Part shown: positions 41,801 through 52,069 of the stretch, piece after piece
Position numbering within the stretch: the stretch's first letter is position 1
Layout: each line of letters starts with the position of its first letter
Assembly (NCBI RefSeq): GCF_030519355.1
Contig: NZ_JAUMKC010000029.1
Coordinates: 1-64,000, forward strand
Reading direction: 5' to 3'
Length of the DNA: 64,000 nt
Source of the DNA: Mucilaginibacter sp. L3T2-6
Lineage (GTDB): Bacteria > Bacteroidota > Bacteroidia > Sphingobacteriales > Sphingobacteriaceae
Notes under the pieces: generated by a model
The model's input: only the letters and a program-made list of their open reading frames with translations
Databases searched by the model: none
Told to the model about the DNA's origin: nothing
Position numbers and translations under genes: made by a program

Positions 41801-44269
41801 ATGATAAAAAGCTATTTCAAAACAGCGTTGCGGGGTTTTAAAAGGCACAAGTTGTTTACCTTCATCAATGTAATCGGTTTGTCTATAGGGATAAGCGCCT
41901 GCCTGGTAATTTACATGATTGTACATTACGACCTCACCTTCGATAAATTCCATAAAGATAGCGACCGGATTTATCGCGTAGTGTCTTACTATACCTTCCA
42001 GGGCGAAAAGGGTTATAATTCCGGTGTTTGCGGCCCACTGCCGGGCGCACTTAAAACCCAGGCGACCGGTATAGAAACAGTGGCGCCTTTCTTCACCTTA
42101 TATCAGCCTAATGTATTTGTTGCCGGTAACGGGAATGTACCGGTAAGGTTTAAAAATCAGGACGATGTGGTATTGGCGGGCCCGGAATATTTCAAAATAT
42201 TCAATTATACCTGGCTGGCTGGCAACGCTAAAAGTGCGCTTGACGCTCCTAATCAGGTCGTGCTTACTGATGAGCAAGCCGCGAAGTATTTCCCCAAACT
42301 GGATTATCACCAGGTGATCGGTAAAATAGTGACATATGATACTGTTAAAACTACAGTTACCGGGATTGTGCAGAAGCTAAAGCAAAACAGCGACTTCACC
42401 TTTCACGATTTTATTTCGTATACCACCGGTACGGCAGTTAAAGACCTGAAAGACCAGTTGCAGCTGACAGAGTGGGAAAGCACAACATCGGCATCGCAGC
42501 TGTTTATAAAAGTATCGCCAACGACAAATGCAGCAGCGCTTGAAAAGCAGATTAATGTAATACTCAAAAAAGCCAGTCCGCCTAAAAAAGAAGATAAAGG
42601 CAACACCCACGGCTTTAAACTGCAGCCATTAAGTGACCTGCATTTTAACGGCGATTACGGTAATTTCGACAATGGCCATATAGCCAGCAAGACGACCCTG
42701 TACTCATTAATGCTGATTGGTGTATTTCTGCTGATACTCGGTTGCATCAACTTTATTAATTTAACTACAGCTCAGGCCGCTCAGCGTGCTAAAGAAATAG
42801 GTATCCGCAAAACCATGGGCAGCGACCGCAAACAACTGATTTTTCAGTTTTTGAGTGAAACATTCCTGGTTACCACAACAGCGGTAATCATTTCGGCTGT
42901 GCTTTCGCCTTTCATTCTTAAGCTCTTTTCCGATTTCGTTTCTCCAAACATAAAAGCCGACTTTATAGGGCAACCTGTCCTGATTGTTTTCCTGGTGGTA
43001 TTAACCGTTGTAGTAACGCTGTTTGCAGGGTTTTACCCTGCGATCCTGTTATCAAGCTATAAACCGGTACAGGTGCTTAAGGGGCAGTCGGCAACAAACA
43101 ACAGCAAGACGCGTAAAGCACTGCTCCGCAAATCGTTAACGGTAACCCAGTTTGTAATTGCCCAGTTCTTTATCATAGGGACAATACTGGTGAGCAAGCA
43201 GGTTTATTACGCACTGCATAAGGACCTTGGCTTTAAAAAAGATGCCATCATAGTGATGAATACGCCGTGGAAAAACCGGACAGACGCCCGTAACCAGGTT
43301 TTGGTGAATGCATTCCGTGCATTACCACAGGTAGAGCGCGTAAGTATCGGCGGCAATCCGCCATCGTCAGGCGGCACCAATTCAACCGAAGTGACTTATA
43401 TGGATGGTAAAAAGGAGATTAAAACCGATGTGCAGTTAAAGTTTGCTGATGAAAATTACATGGATGTTTACCGGTTAAAAGTTGTGGCAGGCCGAAAACT
43501 CCAGGCCAGCGATAGCGGCAAGTATGTTGTCATCAATCAAAATTATGCAACACTGCTTGGTTTTAAGAACCCGCATGATATTATAGGTAAAACCCTGGAG
43601 CATTTTAATAGCGAAAAGAAACTGGAAGTTGCAGGGGTAGTTGCAGATTTTCACCAGAAATCGTTGCATGACCCTATAAAGCCAATGGCGATATATATTG
43701 GCCGCACCAAATTTATGAAAGGCTACCTGCATATTGGCCTGCGCCCGGAAACACCGGGCGGTAACGAGTGGAAGACAGCCATTGCATCGATGCAAAAAAC
43801 ATGGAAACAGGTTTATCCGGATGACGATTTCGATTATAGCTTCTTTGACCAGAATATTGCTAAGTTTTACGACGCTGAACAGCATACTTCGTCCCTGCTC
43901 CGCTGGGCAACGGCGTTGTCGATATTTATCAGCTGCCTTGGTTTGCTGGGTTTGGCCATTTACACCACCAACCAGCGCACCAAGGAGATTGGCGTACGTA
44001 AAGTGCTGGGCGCATCGGTAGCGTCTATTGTCAGGCTGTTATCAGCAGAGATGATGTGGCTGATACTGCTTTCGTTTATATTGGTTACGCCGCTGGCCTG
44101 GTTAGGGATGAACAAGTGGATGCAAAGCTTTGCCGACCGCACAACAATTAGCTGGTGGATATTTGCCCTTAGCGGGACGGGGATGCTTTTAGCGGCTTTA
44201 TTTACATCGAGTTTCCAAACTATTAAGGCTGCGATTGCCAATCCTGTAAAAAGTTTGCGATCTGAGTAA
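41801..44269 (+). CDS. ABC permease 5 of the array
   Basis: 822 residues. Signatures IGIRKTMGS (333-341) and IGVRKVLGA (730-738), 397 residues apart, the wider spacing shared with permease 6. The first periplasmic domain starts IYRVVSYYTFQGEKGYNSGV and contains PLPGALKTQ, which groups it with permeases 7 and 10. VAGVVADFHQKSLHDPIKP replaces VKDF by VADF. C-terminus IKAAIANPVKSLRSE. Followed by a perfect 16-bp inverted repeat. Confidence 0.9.
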   Translation: MIKSYFKTALRGFKRHKLFTFINVIGLSIGISACLVIYMIVHYDLTFDKFHKDSDRIYRVVSYYTFQGEKGYNSGVCGPLPGALKTQATGIETVAPFFTLYQPNVFVAGNGNVPVRFKNQDDVVLAGPEYFKIFNYTWLAGNAKSALDAPNQVVLTDEQAAKYFPKLDYHQVIGKIVTYDTVKTTVTGIVQKLKQNSDFTFHDFISYTTGTAVKDLKDQLQLTEWESTTSASQLFIKVSPTTNAAALEKQINVILKKASPPKKEDKGNTHGFKLQPLSDLHFNGDYGNFDNGHIASKTTLYSLMLIGVFLLILGCINFINLTTAQAAQRAKEIGIRKTMGSDRKQLIFQFLSETFLVTTTAVIISAVLSPFILKLFSDFVSPNIKADFIGQPVLIVFLVVLTVVVTLFAGFYPAILLSSYKPVQVLKGQSATNNSKTRKALLRKSLTVTQFVIAQFFIIGTILVSKQVYYALHKDLGFKKDAIIVMNTPWKNRTDARNQVLVNAFRALPQVERVSIGGNPPSSGGTNSTEVTYMDGKKEIKTDVQLKFADENYMDVYRLKVVAGRKLQASDSGKYVVINQNYATLLGFKNPHDIIGKTLEHFNSEKKLEVAGVVADFHQKSLHDPIKPMAIYIGRTKFMKGYLHIGLRPETPGGNEWKTAIASMQKTWKQVYPDDDFDYSFFDQNIAKFYDAEQHTSSLLRWATALSIFISCLGLLGLAIYTTNQRTKEIGVRKVLGASVASIVRLLSAEMMWLILLSFILVTPLAWLGMNKWMQSFADRTTISWWIFALSGTGMLLAALFTSSFQTIKAAIANPVKSLRSE

Positions 44270-44295
44270 AATAGATGACTAATCCTTTATTTTTT

Positions 44296-44338
44296 CATAA
44301 CCCGATAGTTAACTTTAGGAGCTAACTATCGGGTTATG
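44296..44338. repeat. Perfect 16-bp inverted repeat between permeases 5 and 6
   Basis: CATAACCCGATAGTTA (44296-44311) and its exact complement (44323-44338) around an 11-nt loop. A T-run precedes the left arm (44290-44295) but none follows the right arm, so it is not a standard plus-strand terminator. It may stabilise mRNA ends or modulate transcription between permease 5 and 6. Confidence 0.65.
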
Positions 44339-44381
44339 CGATTTGTAACCTAACCTGCAACTATTAACCATAAACCACTAT

Positions 44382-46886
44382 ATGCTTAAAACTAACCTAA
44401 AACTCGCATTACGCAACATTTTTACCAATAAGCTTTACTCTGCCATAAATATTATTGGACTTGGGGTAGCCAGTGCATTTTGCATACTTGTTTACCTGTA
44501 TGTAAAAAATGAACAATCTTTTGACCGTTTTCATCATGATCAATCGCAGCTATTCCGGTTAGAACAAACCGAAAAGGATGAACCGGCTGCCGATAAAAAA
44601 AGCCGCAGCTTGTTTTCTTTTCTGATGAAAGACGAGGAGCAGCAAAATATGATCGTAACGCCTACGGAATTGGCTATCGACATTAAACGCAATTTTGCTG
44701 AGGTGGAAAATGCTGTGAGGATAGGGGGCATGGGCAGCGTTAACATCAGGGTTGGCGGTCGCACCTTTAAGGAGAATGACAACGTGGAATACGTGGATGC
44801 CGACTTCTTTAAAGTTTTTAACTATCCTTTGGTTAGCGGAGACAAAGCGAATGTGTTGGCTGGCCGTAACACTGCCGCGATAAGCGAACGACTGGCTCAA
44901 AAATATTTTGGTAAAAACGATCCTGTTGGTAAGACGGTGATATTTGCTGACGATGAAAAACAGCCGCCCATCACCATAAGCGGTGTTTTTAAGAATTTTC
45001 CTGCTAATTCAAGCTTCCAGTATGACCTATTGGTGCCGATGGAATCCGACCCGAATTATGCAGGTAACCTTGCGGATGGTTTAAACTCAGCAAATAAATT
45101 ACTGATCCTGAAATTGAAGAAAAATGTTGATGTGAACTCGTTTCAGCAAAAATTTAACCGGTATGCTAAAATATTATATAAGCCTTATAATGAACGATTA
45201 AAAAGCCAGATACCTGACTACAAGGTATCAGATCCACATTTTATTTTACGCCCTTTTGCCGATGCGCATTACAATGCCAGCCGGGGATGGGGGCATTTTA
45301 CCGATTTGAAGAATATCTATCAATTGGTTTGCCTGGCGGCTGTTATATTGCTGATAGCTTGTTTAAACTACGTTTTGCTAACGCTCACCAATACGGTATC
45401 GCGCTCGCAGGATGTGGGCATTCGCAAAACTATTGGGGCCAGCAAGAAGCAAATTATCTTTAAATACTATTTTGAAACACAATTGCTGGCTTTTATGGCA
45501 GTAATAACCGGGTTGTTAATAGCCACAGCATGCATGCCGTTTTTTAGCCGGCTTACCGGTACGGAGTTTGCCATAGCAAACTTTTCCGGCTGGACTGTCG
45601 CAGGCTTACTATTGGCGCTTACGATAGCTTTGGGTTTATTGGCCGGTATATATCCAGCATTGGTAATGTCGGGGCTGAAGCCGCTGAATATAATGCGCGG
45701 GTTTTCAGCTTATCGTATCAGCCCGTTTTTGTCAAAGAGCCTGGTGATTATTCAATTTACCATTTGTGTTGTGCTTGTGATATCGGCGCTGGCTATAAAT
45801 AAGCAAATGCATTTTATAAGCTCGGCTGATATGGGTTTTGATAAGGAACTGGTACTTCGTGTTGAAAATCCGTACGGCTGGAATAGCCCGCAAAAAGCGA
45901 ACGTTTTGAATGAAAGGCTCAGACACTTTGCTGAGATCGACCCCAAGATACAGGATGTAACCAGTTCATCATTTTCGTTTGGCCTGCACAGCATGAACAA
46001 TTTTTATTTTAACGGTGAAAAAACCATCGTTCAGTTTTTAAATGTGGATTATAATTATTTCGATTTCAATAAGATTCCAATCATTAAGGGGAGAAATTTT
46101 TCAAGGGACATAGCCACCGATAGTTTAAAAACTGTTATACCGGATTTAGAAAAATCGCACAAAGGAAGCTTGGCAAGGCATACTATTATTGTCAACCAAA
46201 CGCTGTATAATTTGCTGGGAAAACCGGAATTAGGGGTTATTAACCGCACTATGGGCGGCATGATAATCGGCGTTTGTAAGGATTACCACACGGCTGACCT
46301 CACTAAAAAGATTGAGCCTGCTTATCACACAGTTAACTATGGCGATATTTACAGCTACTACATCAAGATAAAGCCGGGACAAAACATTCCGGAAACAATT
46401 ACAGACATCAGAAATAATTGGGATAAGCTAACAGGCAACTTGCCCTTTAACTTCACCTTTGTCGATCAGGATATCGCAAAAAGTTACGATGCTTACCTGC
46501 GCTGGATGACTACCATAACAACGTCGTGCATACTTGCTATTATTATAGCATGCCTTGGCTTATTCGGATTGTCAGGACTTACTACCATCAACCGTACTAA
46601 AGAGATTGGTATACGCAAAGTGTTGGGTGCTTCGGTTAGTAATTTATTTTTATTGCTTAACCGTGGCGTTATCAGGCTGGCGATCGGTTCTTTCGTGATT
46701 GCAACACCCGTGGCTTTTTACCTCGTTCATCAATGGCTCGATAATTTTGCCTATCGCATAAAACCCGATTGGACGTTATTTACCGTTGCCGGAATTATCG
46801 CGCTAAGTACGGCTGTGCTCGCTGTGAGCTATCATACGGTTAGAGCAGCAATTGCTAATCCTGTAAAAAGTTTGCGGAACGAATAG
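44382..46886 (+). CDS. ABC permease 6 of the array, divergent member
   Basis: 834 residues, the longest. Signatures VGIRKTIGA (345-353) and IGIRKVLGA (742-750). It differs from the others: the first helix reads GLGVASAFCILVYLYVKNEQSFD, and a charged insertion follows (QTEKDEPAADKKSRSLFSFL). The VKDF block is changed to CKDYHTADLTKKIEP. C-terminus VRAAIANPVKSLRNE. Last gene before the terminator at 46904, so it closes the operon of permeases 3-6. Confidence 0.88.
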   Translation: MLKTNLKLALRNIFTNKLYSAINIIGLGVASAFCILVYLYVKNEQSFDRFHHDQSQLFRLEQTEKDEPAADKKSRSLFSFLMKDEEQQNMIVTPTELAIDIKRNFAEVENAVRIGGMGSVNIRVGGRTFKENDNVEYVDADFFKVFNYPLVSGDKANVLAGRNTAAISERLAQKYFGKNDPVGKTVIFADDEKQPPITISGVFKNFPANSSFQYDLLVPMESDPNYAGNLADGLNSANKLLILKLKKNVDVNSFQQKFNRYAKILYKPYNERLKSQIPDYKVSDPHFILRPFADAHYNASRGWGHFTDLKNIYQLVCLAAVILLIACLNYVLLTLTNTVSRSQDVGIRKTIGASKKQIIFKYYFETQLLAFMAVITGLLIATACMPFFSRLTGTEFAIANFSGWTVAGLLLALTIALGLLAGIYPALVMSGLKPLNIMRGFSAYRISPFLSKSLVIIQFTICVVLVISALAINKQMHFISSADMGFDKELVLRVENPYGWNSPQKANVLNERLRHFAEIDPKIQDVTSSSFSFGLHSMNNFYFNGEKTIVQFLNVDYNYFDFNKIPIIKGRNFSRDIATDSLKTVIPDLEKSHKGSLARHTIIVNQTLYNLLGKPELGVINRTMGGMIIGVCKDYHTADLTKKIEPAYHTVNYGDIYSYYIKIKPGQNIPETITDIRNNWDKLTGNLPFNFTFVDQDIAKSYDAYLRWMTTITTSCILAIIIACLGLFGLSGLTTINRTKEIGIRKVLGASVSNLFLLLNRGVIRLAIGSFVIATPVAFYLVHQWLDNFAYRIKPDWTLFTVAGIIALSTAVLAVSYHTVRAAIANPVKSLRNE

Positions 46887-46903
46887 ATTCCAAAAGAAGT
46901 CTT

Positions 46904-46953
46904 AAAAAAGTCAGTAAAACCGGCAGTCCTTCGGTGTTAACTGACTTTTTTAT
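46904..46953 (+). terminator. Terminator after permease 6
   Basis: AAAAAAGTCAGT (46904-46915) pairs with ACTGACTTTTTT (46940-46951), with an inner CCG/CGG pairing. The T-rich right arm and following TATTTT give a good terminator that splits the permease array in two. Confidence 0.8.
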
Positions 46954-46981
46954 TTTCCACACACGGGTAAACCTGTATCAA

Positions 46982-47012
46982 AACCGTACACCTACTGTTA
47001 CACATACGAACA
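46982..47012 (-). promoter_or_regulatory. 31-bp conserved upstream element, copy B
   Basis: Read on the minus strand it starts TGTTCG and ends TACGGTT, with TGT-N11-ACA at the same place as in copies A and C. The nearer end lies 56 bp before the GG of the -24 motif at 47066, exactly the distance of copy C. Confidence 0.6.
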
Positions 47013-47065
47013 TATTCGTATATCTAACTATGGTTCAAATTATTGATAATCAATAATTTGAATAT

Positions 47066-47083
47066 TTGGTATGTCTTTTAAGT
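47066..47083 (+). promoter_or_regulatory. Sigma-54-like promoter of permeases 7-11
   Basis: TTGGTATG then TCTTTTAAGT. The -24 half is close to consensus, the -12 half has AA in place of GC. Just before it lies the palindromic stretch TTCAAATTATTGAT / ATCAATAATTTGAA (47034-47062). Start expected near 47092, only about 17 nt before the ATG. Confidence 0.5.
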
Positions 47084-47108
47084 ATATCATGCCAACAACA
47101 TCTTTATC

Positions 47109-49538
47109 ATGCTTAAAAATTACTTTAAGATTGCCTGGCGTAATATTGCACGTCACAAGGCCTATGCGGCAATAAACATTTCGGGATTGACGGTTGGTAT
47201 AGCGGCCTGCCTGCTCATATATGTAGTTATACAATACGAGCTGAGTTTTAACACTTATCAGCCCAACTTTAAAAATATCTATCATGTTGTTTCAGAACAA
47301 AGCCGTGAAGGGGATATGGTTTATAACCCCGGCGTGCCTGTTCCGGCAACTGAGGCGCTACGGATTGACTTTCCTCAGATAACTGTAGCATCGCTGTTGT
47401 CCAATTATGGCAGCCAGATAACCGTTCCTGACGGTAACGCGCAAAATGGGCAGGGCGATAAAAAGTTTGCTGAAGACATAGGCGTGGTTTTTGCAGAACC
47501 GCAATACTTTGACATTTTCAGCGCAGCGTGGCTGGCAGGCAGCAAAGCGGCCCTTAAAGAGCCCAATATGGTAATTATAGATAAAACCCGCGCCGAAAAG
47601 TATTTTGGCACCTGGCAAAGTGCGATGGGTAAGATGCTTAAAATGGACAACCTGCTGAACTTAAAGGTTGCCGGTGTTATCACCGATGCTCCCGCGAACT
47701 CAGACCTTCCTTTCCGCATCATGGTGTCATTCATTACCTGCAAACAGCATCCTAACGAATATGGTTATGCCGATAGCTGGCATTCGCTAAGCAGCAACCA
47801 CCAGGTATTTGTAAAGTTGCCTGAAAATGAGTCTGTAGCACGGATTAATGCCCAGCTGAAGACATTTGCCCACCGCCATGCCGGCGAAAAGGGCAAAGTA
47901 GGCTTATCGAATTTTTTACAACCACTTGGCGATCTTCACTTCGACAGGCGTGTCGGCAATACGCTGGGCGATCACCTTACCAGCAAATCTACGCTGCGCA
48001 CGCTGTCATTTATCGCTATTTTGATAATCATAATGGCCTCTATTAATTTTATCAACCTTGCAACTGCGCAATCTGTAGGCAGGTCGAAAGAGGTGGGTAT
48101 CCGAAAAGTGCTCGGCAGTTCACGCGGACAGCTGATAGGCCAGGTTATGGGCGAGACGACTATAATTGTTGCATTTTCGCTGTTGCTTGGGCTGATCGTA
48201 GCCAAAATAGCATTACCCTATTTAAAGAACATAGCCAGCGTTCCCGACGACATTGCACTGCTTAGTACAGGCAGCCTGACTTTTTTAGCATTGGCAACGG
48301 TAGTTATTATTCTTTTATCCGGGTTATACCCGGCGTTGGTAGTGTCGGGGTTTAAACCGGTACTGGCACTAAAAAATAAGATTACAGCAGCATCCATTGG
48401 GGGTATTTCGCTGCGGCGGGGATTAGTTGTACTGCAATTTGGTATCTCACAACTACTCATTATCGGTACTGTTATAGCGGTTAAACAAATGCGGTACGTT
48501 AACGAGGCCGACCTGGGTTTTAACAAAGAGGCGATACTGGTCATTCCCGGCCCAACAGACAGCATTAGTTTAAGTAAGATGGGCCCGTTTAAGGAGCAAT
48601 TGCTGCAAAATCCGGCGGTGAAATCGTTAACTTTTATTTCAGATGTGCCCTCATCCGATAACAATTGGGGCACCAATTTCTATTTCAACAATGATACAAA
48701 GGATAACGGCATTACTACTTTCCTTAAATTCGGCGATGATGACTATTTTAAAACATTCCAGCTTCAATTTATAGCAGGCAAAGGTTACGACCGAAACGAC
48801 ACAGCCCGGCAGGCTGTAGTTAATGAGACATTCCTGAAAAAGCTGGGCATATTTGACGCGCAGAAGGCTATTGGCAAAACCATCCGTCTCGGGGCTGACA
48901 ACAAGCCGTGGATCCCGATAGTTGGTGTGGTTAAAGATTTTAAAACCAATTCATTAAGAGAGTCAGTTAAACCTATTGTAATAACCCCCAGCAAAAAAGT
49001 TGAGGGCGAAGTTGCGGTGAAACTACAGACAAGCGACCTTAGCAAAACAGTAGCAGCCATACAACAACAATGGGAGAAAACTTATCCGGAATATGCCTAT
49101 ACAGGCTACTTCCTTGACGATAATATTGCACGTTTTTATCAGCAGGAAAACCAGCTGGCCCTGGTTTACAAAATATTTGCGGGTATAGCCATATTTATCT
49201 CCTGCCTTGGCCTTTACGGCCTGGTATCGTTCATGGTTGTACAGCGCACTAAGGAAGTAGGCGTGCGAAAGGTACTTGGCGCATCGGTTAAAAGCATCGT
49301 CTTCTTGTTTTCCAAAGAATTTATCATTCTTATCAGTGTAGCTTTCCTGATTGCCGTGCCTGTTTCATGGTACCTGATGCAAAGCTGGCTGCAAAGTTTT
49401 GTGTTCCGTATCAGCATCACCATTGATGTGTTTCTGTTTGCCGTTGTTGTCTCAATTATACTTGCGTGGTTTACAGTTGGATATAAGGCGATAAAAGCAG
49501 CTTTGGTTAACCCGGTAAAAAGTATGAGGAATGAGTAA
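47109..49538 (+). CDS. ABC permease 7 of the array
   Basis: 809 residues. Signatures VGIRKVLGS (329-337) and VGVRKVLGA (717-725). The last FtsX domain reads CLGLYGLVSFMVVQRTKEVG, nearly as in permease 10 and unlike the CLGLFGLAAF of the other groups. VVGVVKDFKTNSLRESVKP in the second periplasmic domain. C-terminus IKAALVNPVKSMRNE. First gene after conserved element B, so it opens the second permease operon. Confidence 0.9.
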   Translation: MLKNYFKIAWRNIARHKAYAAINISGLTVGIAACLLIYVVIQYELSFNTYQPNFKNIYHVVSEQSREGDMVYNPGVPVPATEALRIDFPQITVASLLSNYGSQITVPDGNAQNGQGDKKFAEDIGVVFAEPQYFDIFSAAWLAGSKAALKEPNMVIIDKTRAEKYFGTWQSAMGKMLKMDNLLNLKVAGVITDAPANSDLPFRIMVSFITCKQHPNEYGYADSWHSLSSNHQVFVKLPENESVARINAQLKTFAHRHAGEKGKVGLSNFLQPLGDLHFDRRVGNTLGDHLTSKSTLRTLSFIAILIIIMASINFINLATAQSVGRSKEVGIRKVLGSSRGQLIGQVMGETTIIVAFSLLLGLIVAKIALPYLKNIASVPDDIALLSTGSLTFLALATVVIILLSGLYPALVVSGFKPVLALKNKITAASIGGISLRRGLVVLQFGISQLLIIGTVIAVKQMRYVNEADLGFNKEAILVIPGPTDSISLSKMGPFKEQLLQNPAVKSLTFISDVPSSDNNWGTNFYFNNDTKDNGITTFLKFGDDDYFKTFQLQFIAGKGYDRNDTARQAVVNETFLKKLGIFDAQKAIGKTIRLGADNKPWIPIVGVVKDFKTNSLRESVKPIVITPSKKVEGEVAVKLQTSDLSKTVAAIQQQWEKTYPEYAYTGYFLDDNIARFYQQENQLALVYKIFAGIAIFISCLGLYGLVSFMVVQRTKEVGVRKVLGASVKSIVFLFSKEFIILISVAFLIAVPVSWYLMQSWLQSFVFRISITIDVFLFAVVVSIILAWFTVGYKAIKAALVNPVKSMRNE

Positions 49539-49655
49539 GTGATGAGTAAGCAGCAGCCAGGAAATGCTTATTACTAAGTATGACTGCAACTGCGACTCAC
49601 TGCCGTCATTGATTCCTTTGGTTATGGATCATGAACTATTAACCATGAATTGATT

Positions 49656-52019
49656 ATGATAAAGAACTATTTAAAAACTACCATCCGCAGCCTGCTGAAA
49701 AATAAGGGCTACAGCTTTTTGAACATCAGCGGCCTGGCTATCGGCATTGCGTGCGCATCGCTGATATTTCTCTGGGTACAGGATGAATTGACCTTTAACC
49801 ACAATTATCAGAAAAGGGATCAATTATACACGATTTACGAAAACCAAACCTATAATGGTAAGGTAAGTACTTTCCATGCTACGCCGGGCCCAATGGCCAG
49901 GGTTTTAAAGGCAGAAATACCAGGTATAAAAAATGCGGCAAGAACAAATGGTTTCGATCAGCAGATTTTTGCCCTTGGGGATAAGGTGATTAACGAAAAA
50001 GGCAGCTACGCTGATGAAGAACTGTTTTCCATGCTGCAGTTGCCTTTTGTTTATGGCAATGCTGCGAACGCTTTTAAAGAGCTCCGGTCCGTGGTTATCA
50101 GTGAAACCATGGCCGGGAAGTTTTTTGGTAATGCAAATCCGGTAGGTAAAACCCTAAAAGTGAATAATGAACAGGCGTATACAGTTAGCGGTGTTTTTAA
50201 AGACCTGCCTAAAAACTCCACCTTTCAGTTTCAATGGCTTTCACCTATGGCTAATATCGACCATAAGCAACCATGGATGGACATGTGGGGCGCCAACTGG
50301 GCCCGAACTTACGTGGAGTTGGAGCCAAACGCAAACCTAGCAGCCGTAAATCAGAAGTTAAGCCACTATCTCGCGGGTAAGACCGATAACAAGAATACTA
50401 CAGAATGCTTCCTGTTCGCAATGAACGACTGGAACCTGCATGATAATTTTGTGGATGGCAAAATGAGCGGCGGCCGCATTACTTACGTGCGTATTTTCTC
50501 ATTTATCGCATGGATCATCCTCATTATAGCCTGCATTAACTTTATGAACCTGGCTACCGCCCGTTCAGAACAACGCGCTAAGGAAGTAGGTGTGCGCAAG
50601 GTAATGGGCGCAGGCAAGGGTAAACTGGTTGGCCAGTTTATCGGCGAAGCTTTGATTATGGCTTTTGCGGCCATGCTTGCAGCTATCGGTTTGATTTACA
50701 TTACACTACCGGTATTTAATCAATTGGTGCAAAAAGAATTATTGATGAATATTTTTGAACCATTACACCTGATCTATATCATTAGTATAAGTATAATAAC
50801 AGGCTTATTATCAGGGAGTTATCCGGCTTTTTATTTATCGTCTTTTAATCCGATAACTGTTCTGAAAAATATAAAGATAAAATCAAGCGCGGGATCGGGT
50901 TTTATAAGGCAAAGTTTAGTAGTTATCCAATTTACTGTGTCTATCGTACTGATAATAGGAACTATTATCATTTATCAGCAGATACAGCATGTAAAAACGC
51001 GGGAACTCGGTTTCAATAAGGAAAACCTTCTTTATGTAAATCTGCAAGGCAAACAAGGAGAACAGTTCCAGGCCATTTACAATGATTTGATGAAATCGGG
51101 AATTGCAAAAAATGCCGCGCTCAGCAATGATATTGCTACTGAAGTGGGCAGTAATACCGACAATTATACATGGGATGGAAAAGACGCTTCGAAAAATCCG
51201 CTGATATCATGGCAAAACGTGAGTTATCAGTTTATCCCGACTATGGGTATTAAGATGGCCGCGGGACGGAATTTTTATCCGCAGTCTGCATTAGATAGCA
51301 ACTTTGTAATCATCAACGAAGCTTTTGCAAAACAAATGGGTAAGGAAGGCAGGGTTGGTGGTGTCATCCGCGATGGCGGCAAAAGAGTCTTCCAGATTGC
51401 AGGTATCATGAAAGATTATCTTTATAACGATATGTACGGCAAGCCCCAGCCGCTGCTGATATACAACAAACCTTCAGAAACGCGCGTGTTAACCATACGC
51501 ATTAAAAATGGTGTGAATACGCAGGATGCTATAGTAAAGGCCGGTAGCATCATCCGTGCAGACAGCCCGGGTTATCCGTTTGACTACCAGTTTGTGGATA
51601 ACGATTTTGAACAAATATTTAAGACAGAAACGCTTACCGGAAGCCTTGCCGGAGTATTCGCGGCACTTGCCGTGTTTATTTCCTGCCTAGGTCTGTTCGG
51701 TTTAGCGGCATATACTGCAGAAAGACGGATCAAAGAGATCGGCATCAGGAAGGTGCTTGGCGCATCGGTAGCGGGCCTTACCGGCCTATTATCACGCGAC
51801 TTTTTGAAGCTGGTTTGCATCTCCTGCCTGATTGCTTTTCCGGTAGCCTGGCTGGCAACCAGTAATTGGCTGCGGGAATATCAATACCGTATAAATATAG
51901 AGTGGTGGGTATTTGCCCTGGCCGGCGTTATGGCCGTAATAATTGCGCTGGCTACGGTGAGTTTCCAGGCGATAAAGGCGGCCTTGATGAACCCCGTTAA
52001 GAGTTTGCGCTCAGAATAG
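49656..52019 (+). CDS. ABC permease 8 of the array
   Basis: 787 residues from the ATG at 49656 (a TTG two codons upstream is also in frame). Signatures VGVRKVMGA (311-319) and IGIRKVLGA (695-703), the tightest spacing of the set (384). The first periplasmic domain has YTIYENQTYNGKVSTFHATP, close to permease 1. The VKDF block is reduced to IAGIMKDYLYNDMYGKPQP. C-terminus IKAALMNPVKSLRSE. Confidence 0.9.
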   Translation: MIKNYLKTTIRSLLKNKGYSFLNISGLAIGIACASLIFLWVQDELTFNHNYQKRDQLYTIYENQTYNGKVSTFHATPGPMARVLKAEIPGIKNAARTNGFDQQIFALGDKVINEKGSYADEELFSMLQLPFVYGNAANAFKELRSVVISETMAGKFFGNANPVGKTLKVNNEQAYTVSGVFKDLPKNSTFQFQWLSPMANIDHKQPWMDMWGANWARTYVELEPNANLAAVNQKLSHYLAGKTDNKNTTECFLFAMNDWNLHDNFVDGKMSGGRITYVRIFSFIAWIILIIACINFMNLATARSEQRAKEVGVRKVMGAGKGKLVGQFIGEALIMAFAAMLAAIGLIYITLPVFNQLVQKELLMNIFEPLHLIYIISISIITGLLSGSYPAFYLSSFNPITVLKNIKIKSSAGSGFIRQSLVVIQFTVSIVLIIGTIIIYQQIQHVKTRELGFNKENLLYVNLQGKQGEQFQAIYNDLMKSGIAKNAALSNDIATEVGSNTDNYTWDGKDASKNPLISWQNVSYQFIPTMGIKMAAGRNFYPQSALDSNFVIINEAFAKQMGKEGRVGGVIRDGGKRVFQIAGIMKDYLYNDMYGKPQPLLIYNKPSETRVLTIRIKNGVNTQDAIVKAGSIIRADSPGYPFDYQFVDNDFEQIFKTETLTGSLAGVFAALAVFISCLGLFGLAAYTAERRIKEIGIRKVLGASVAGLTGLLSRDFLKLVCISCLIAFPVAWLATSNWLREYQYRINIEWWVFALAGVMAVIIALATVSFQAIKAALMNPVKSLRSE

Positions 52020-52069
52020 TATACTGCTACTGATTTGTTGACTGATTTGAACTATCAACTATAAACAAA

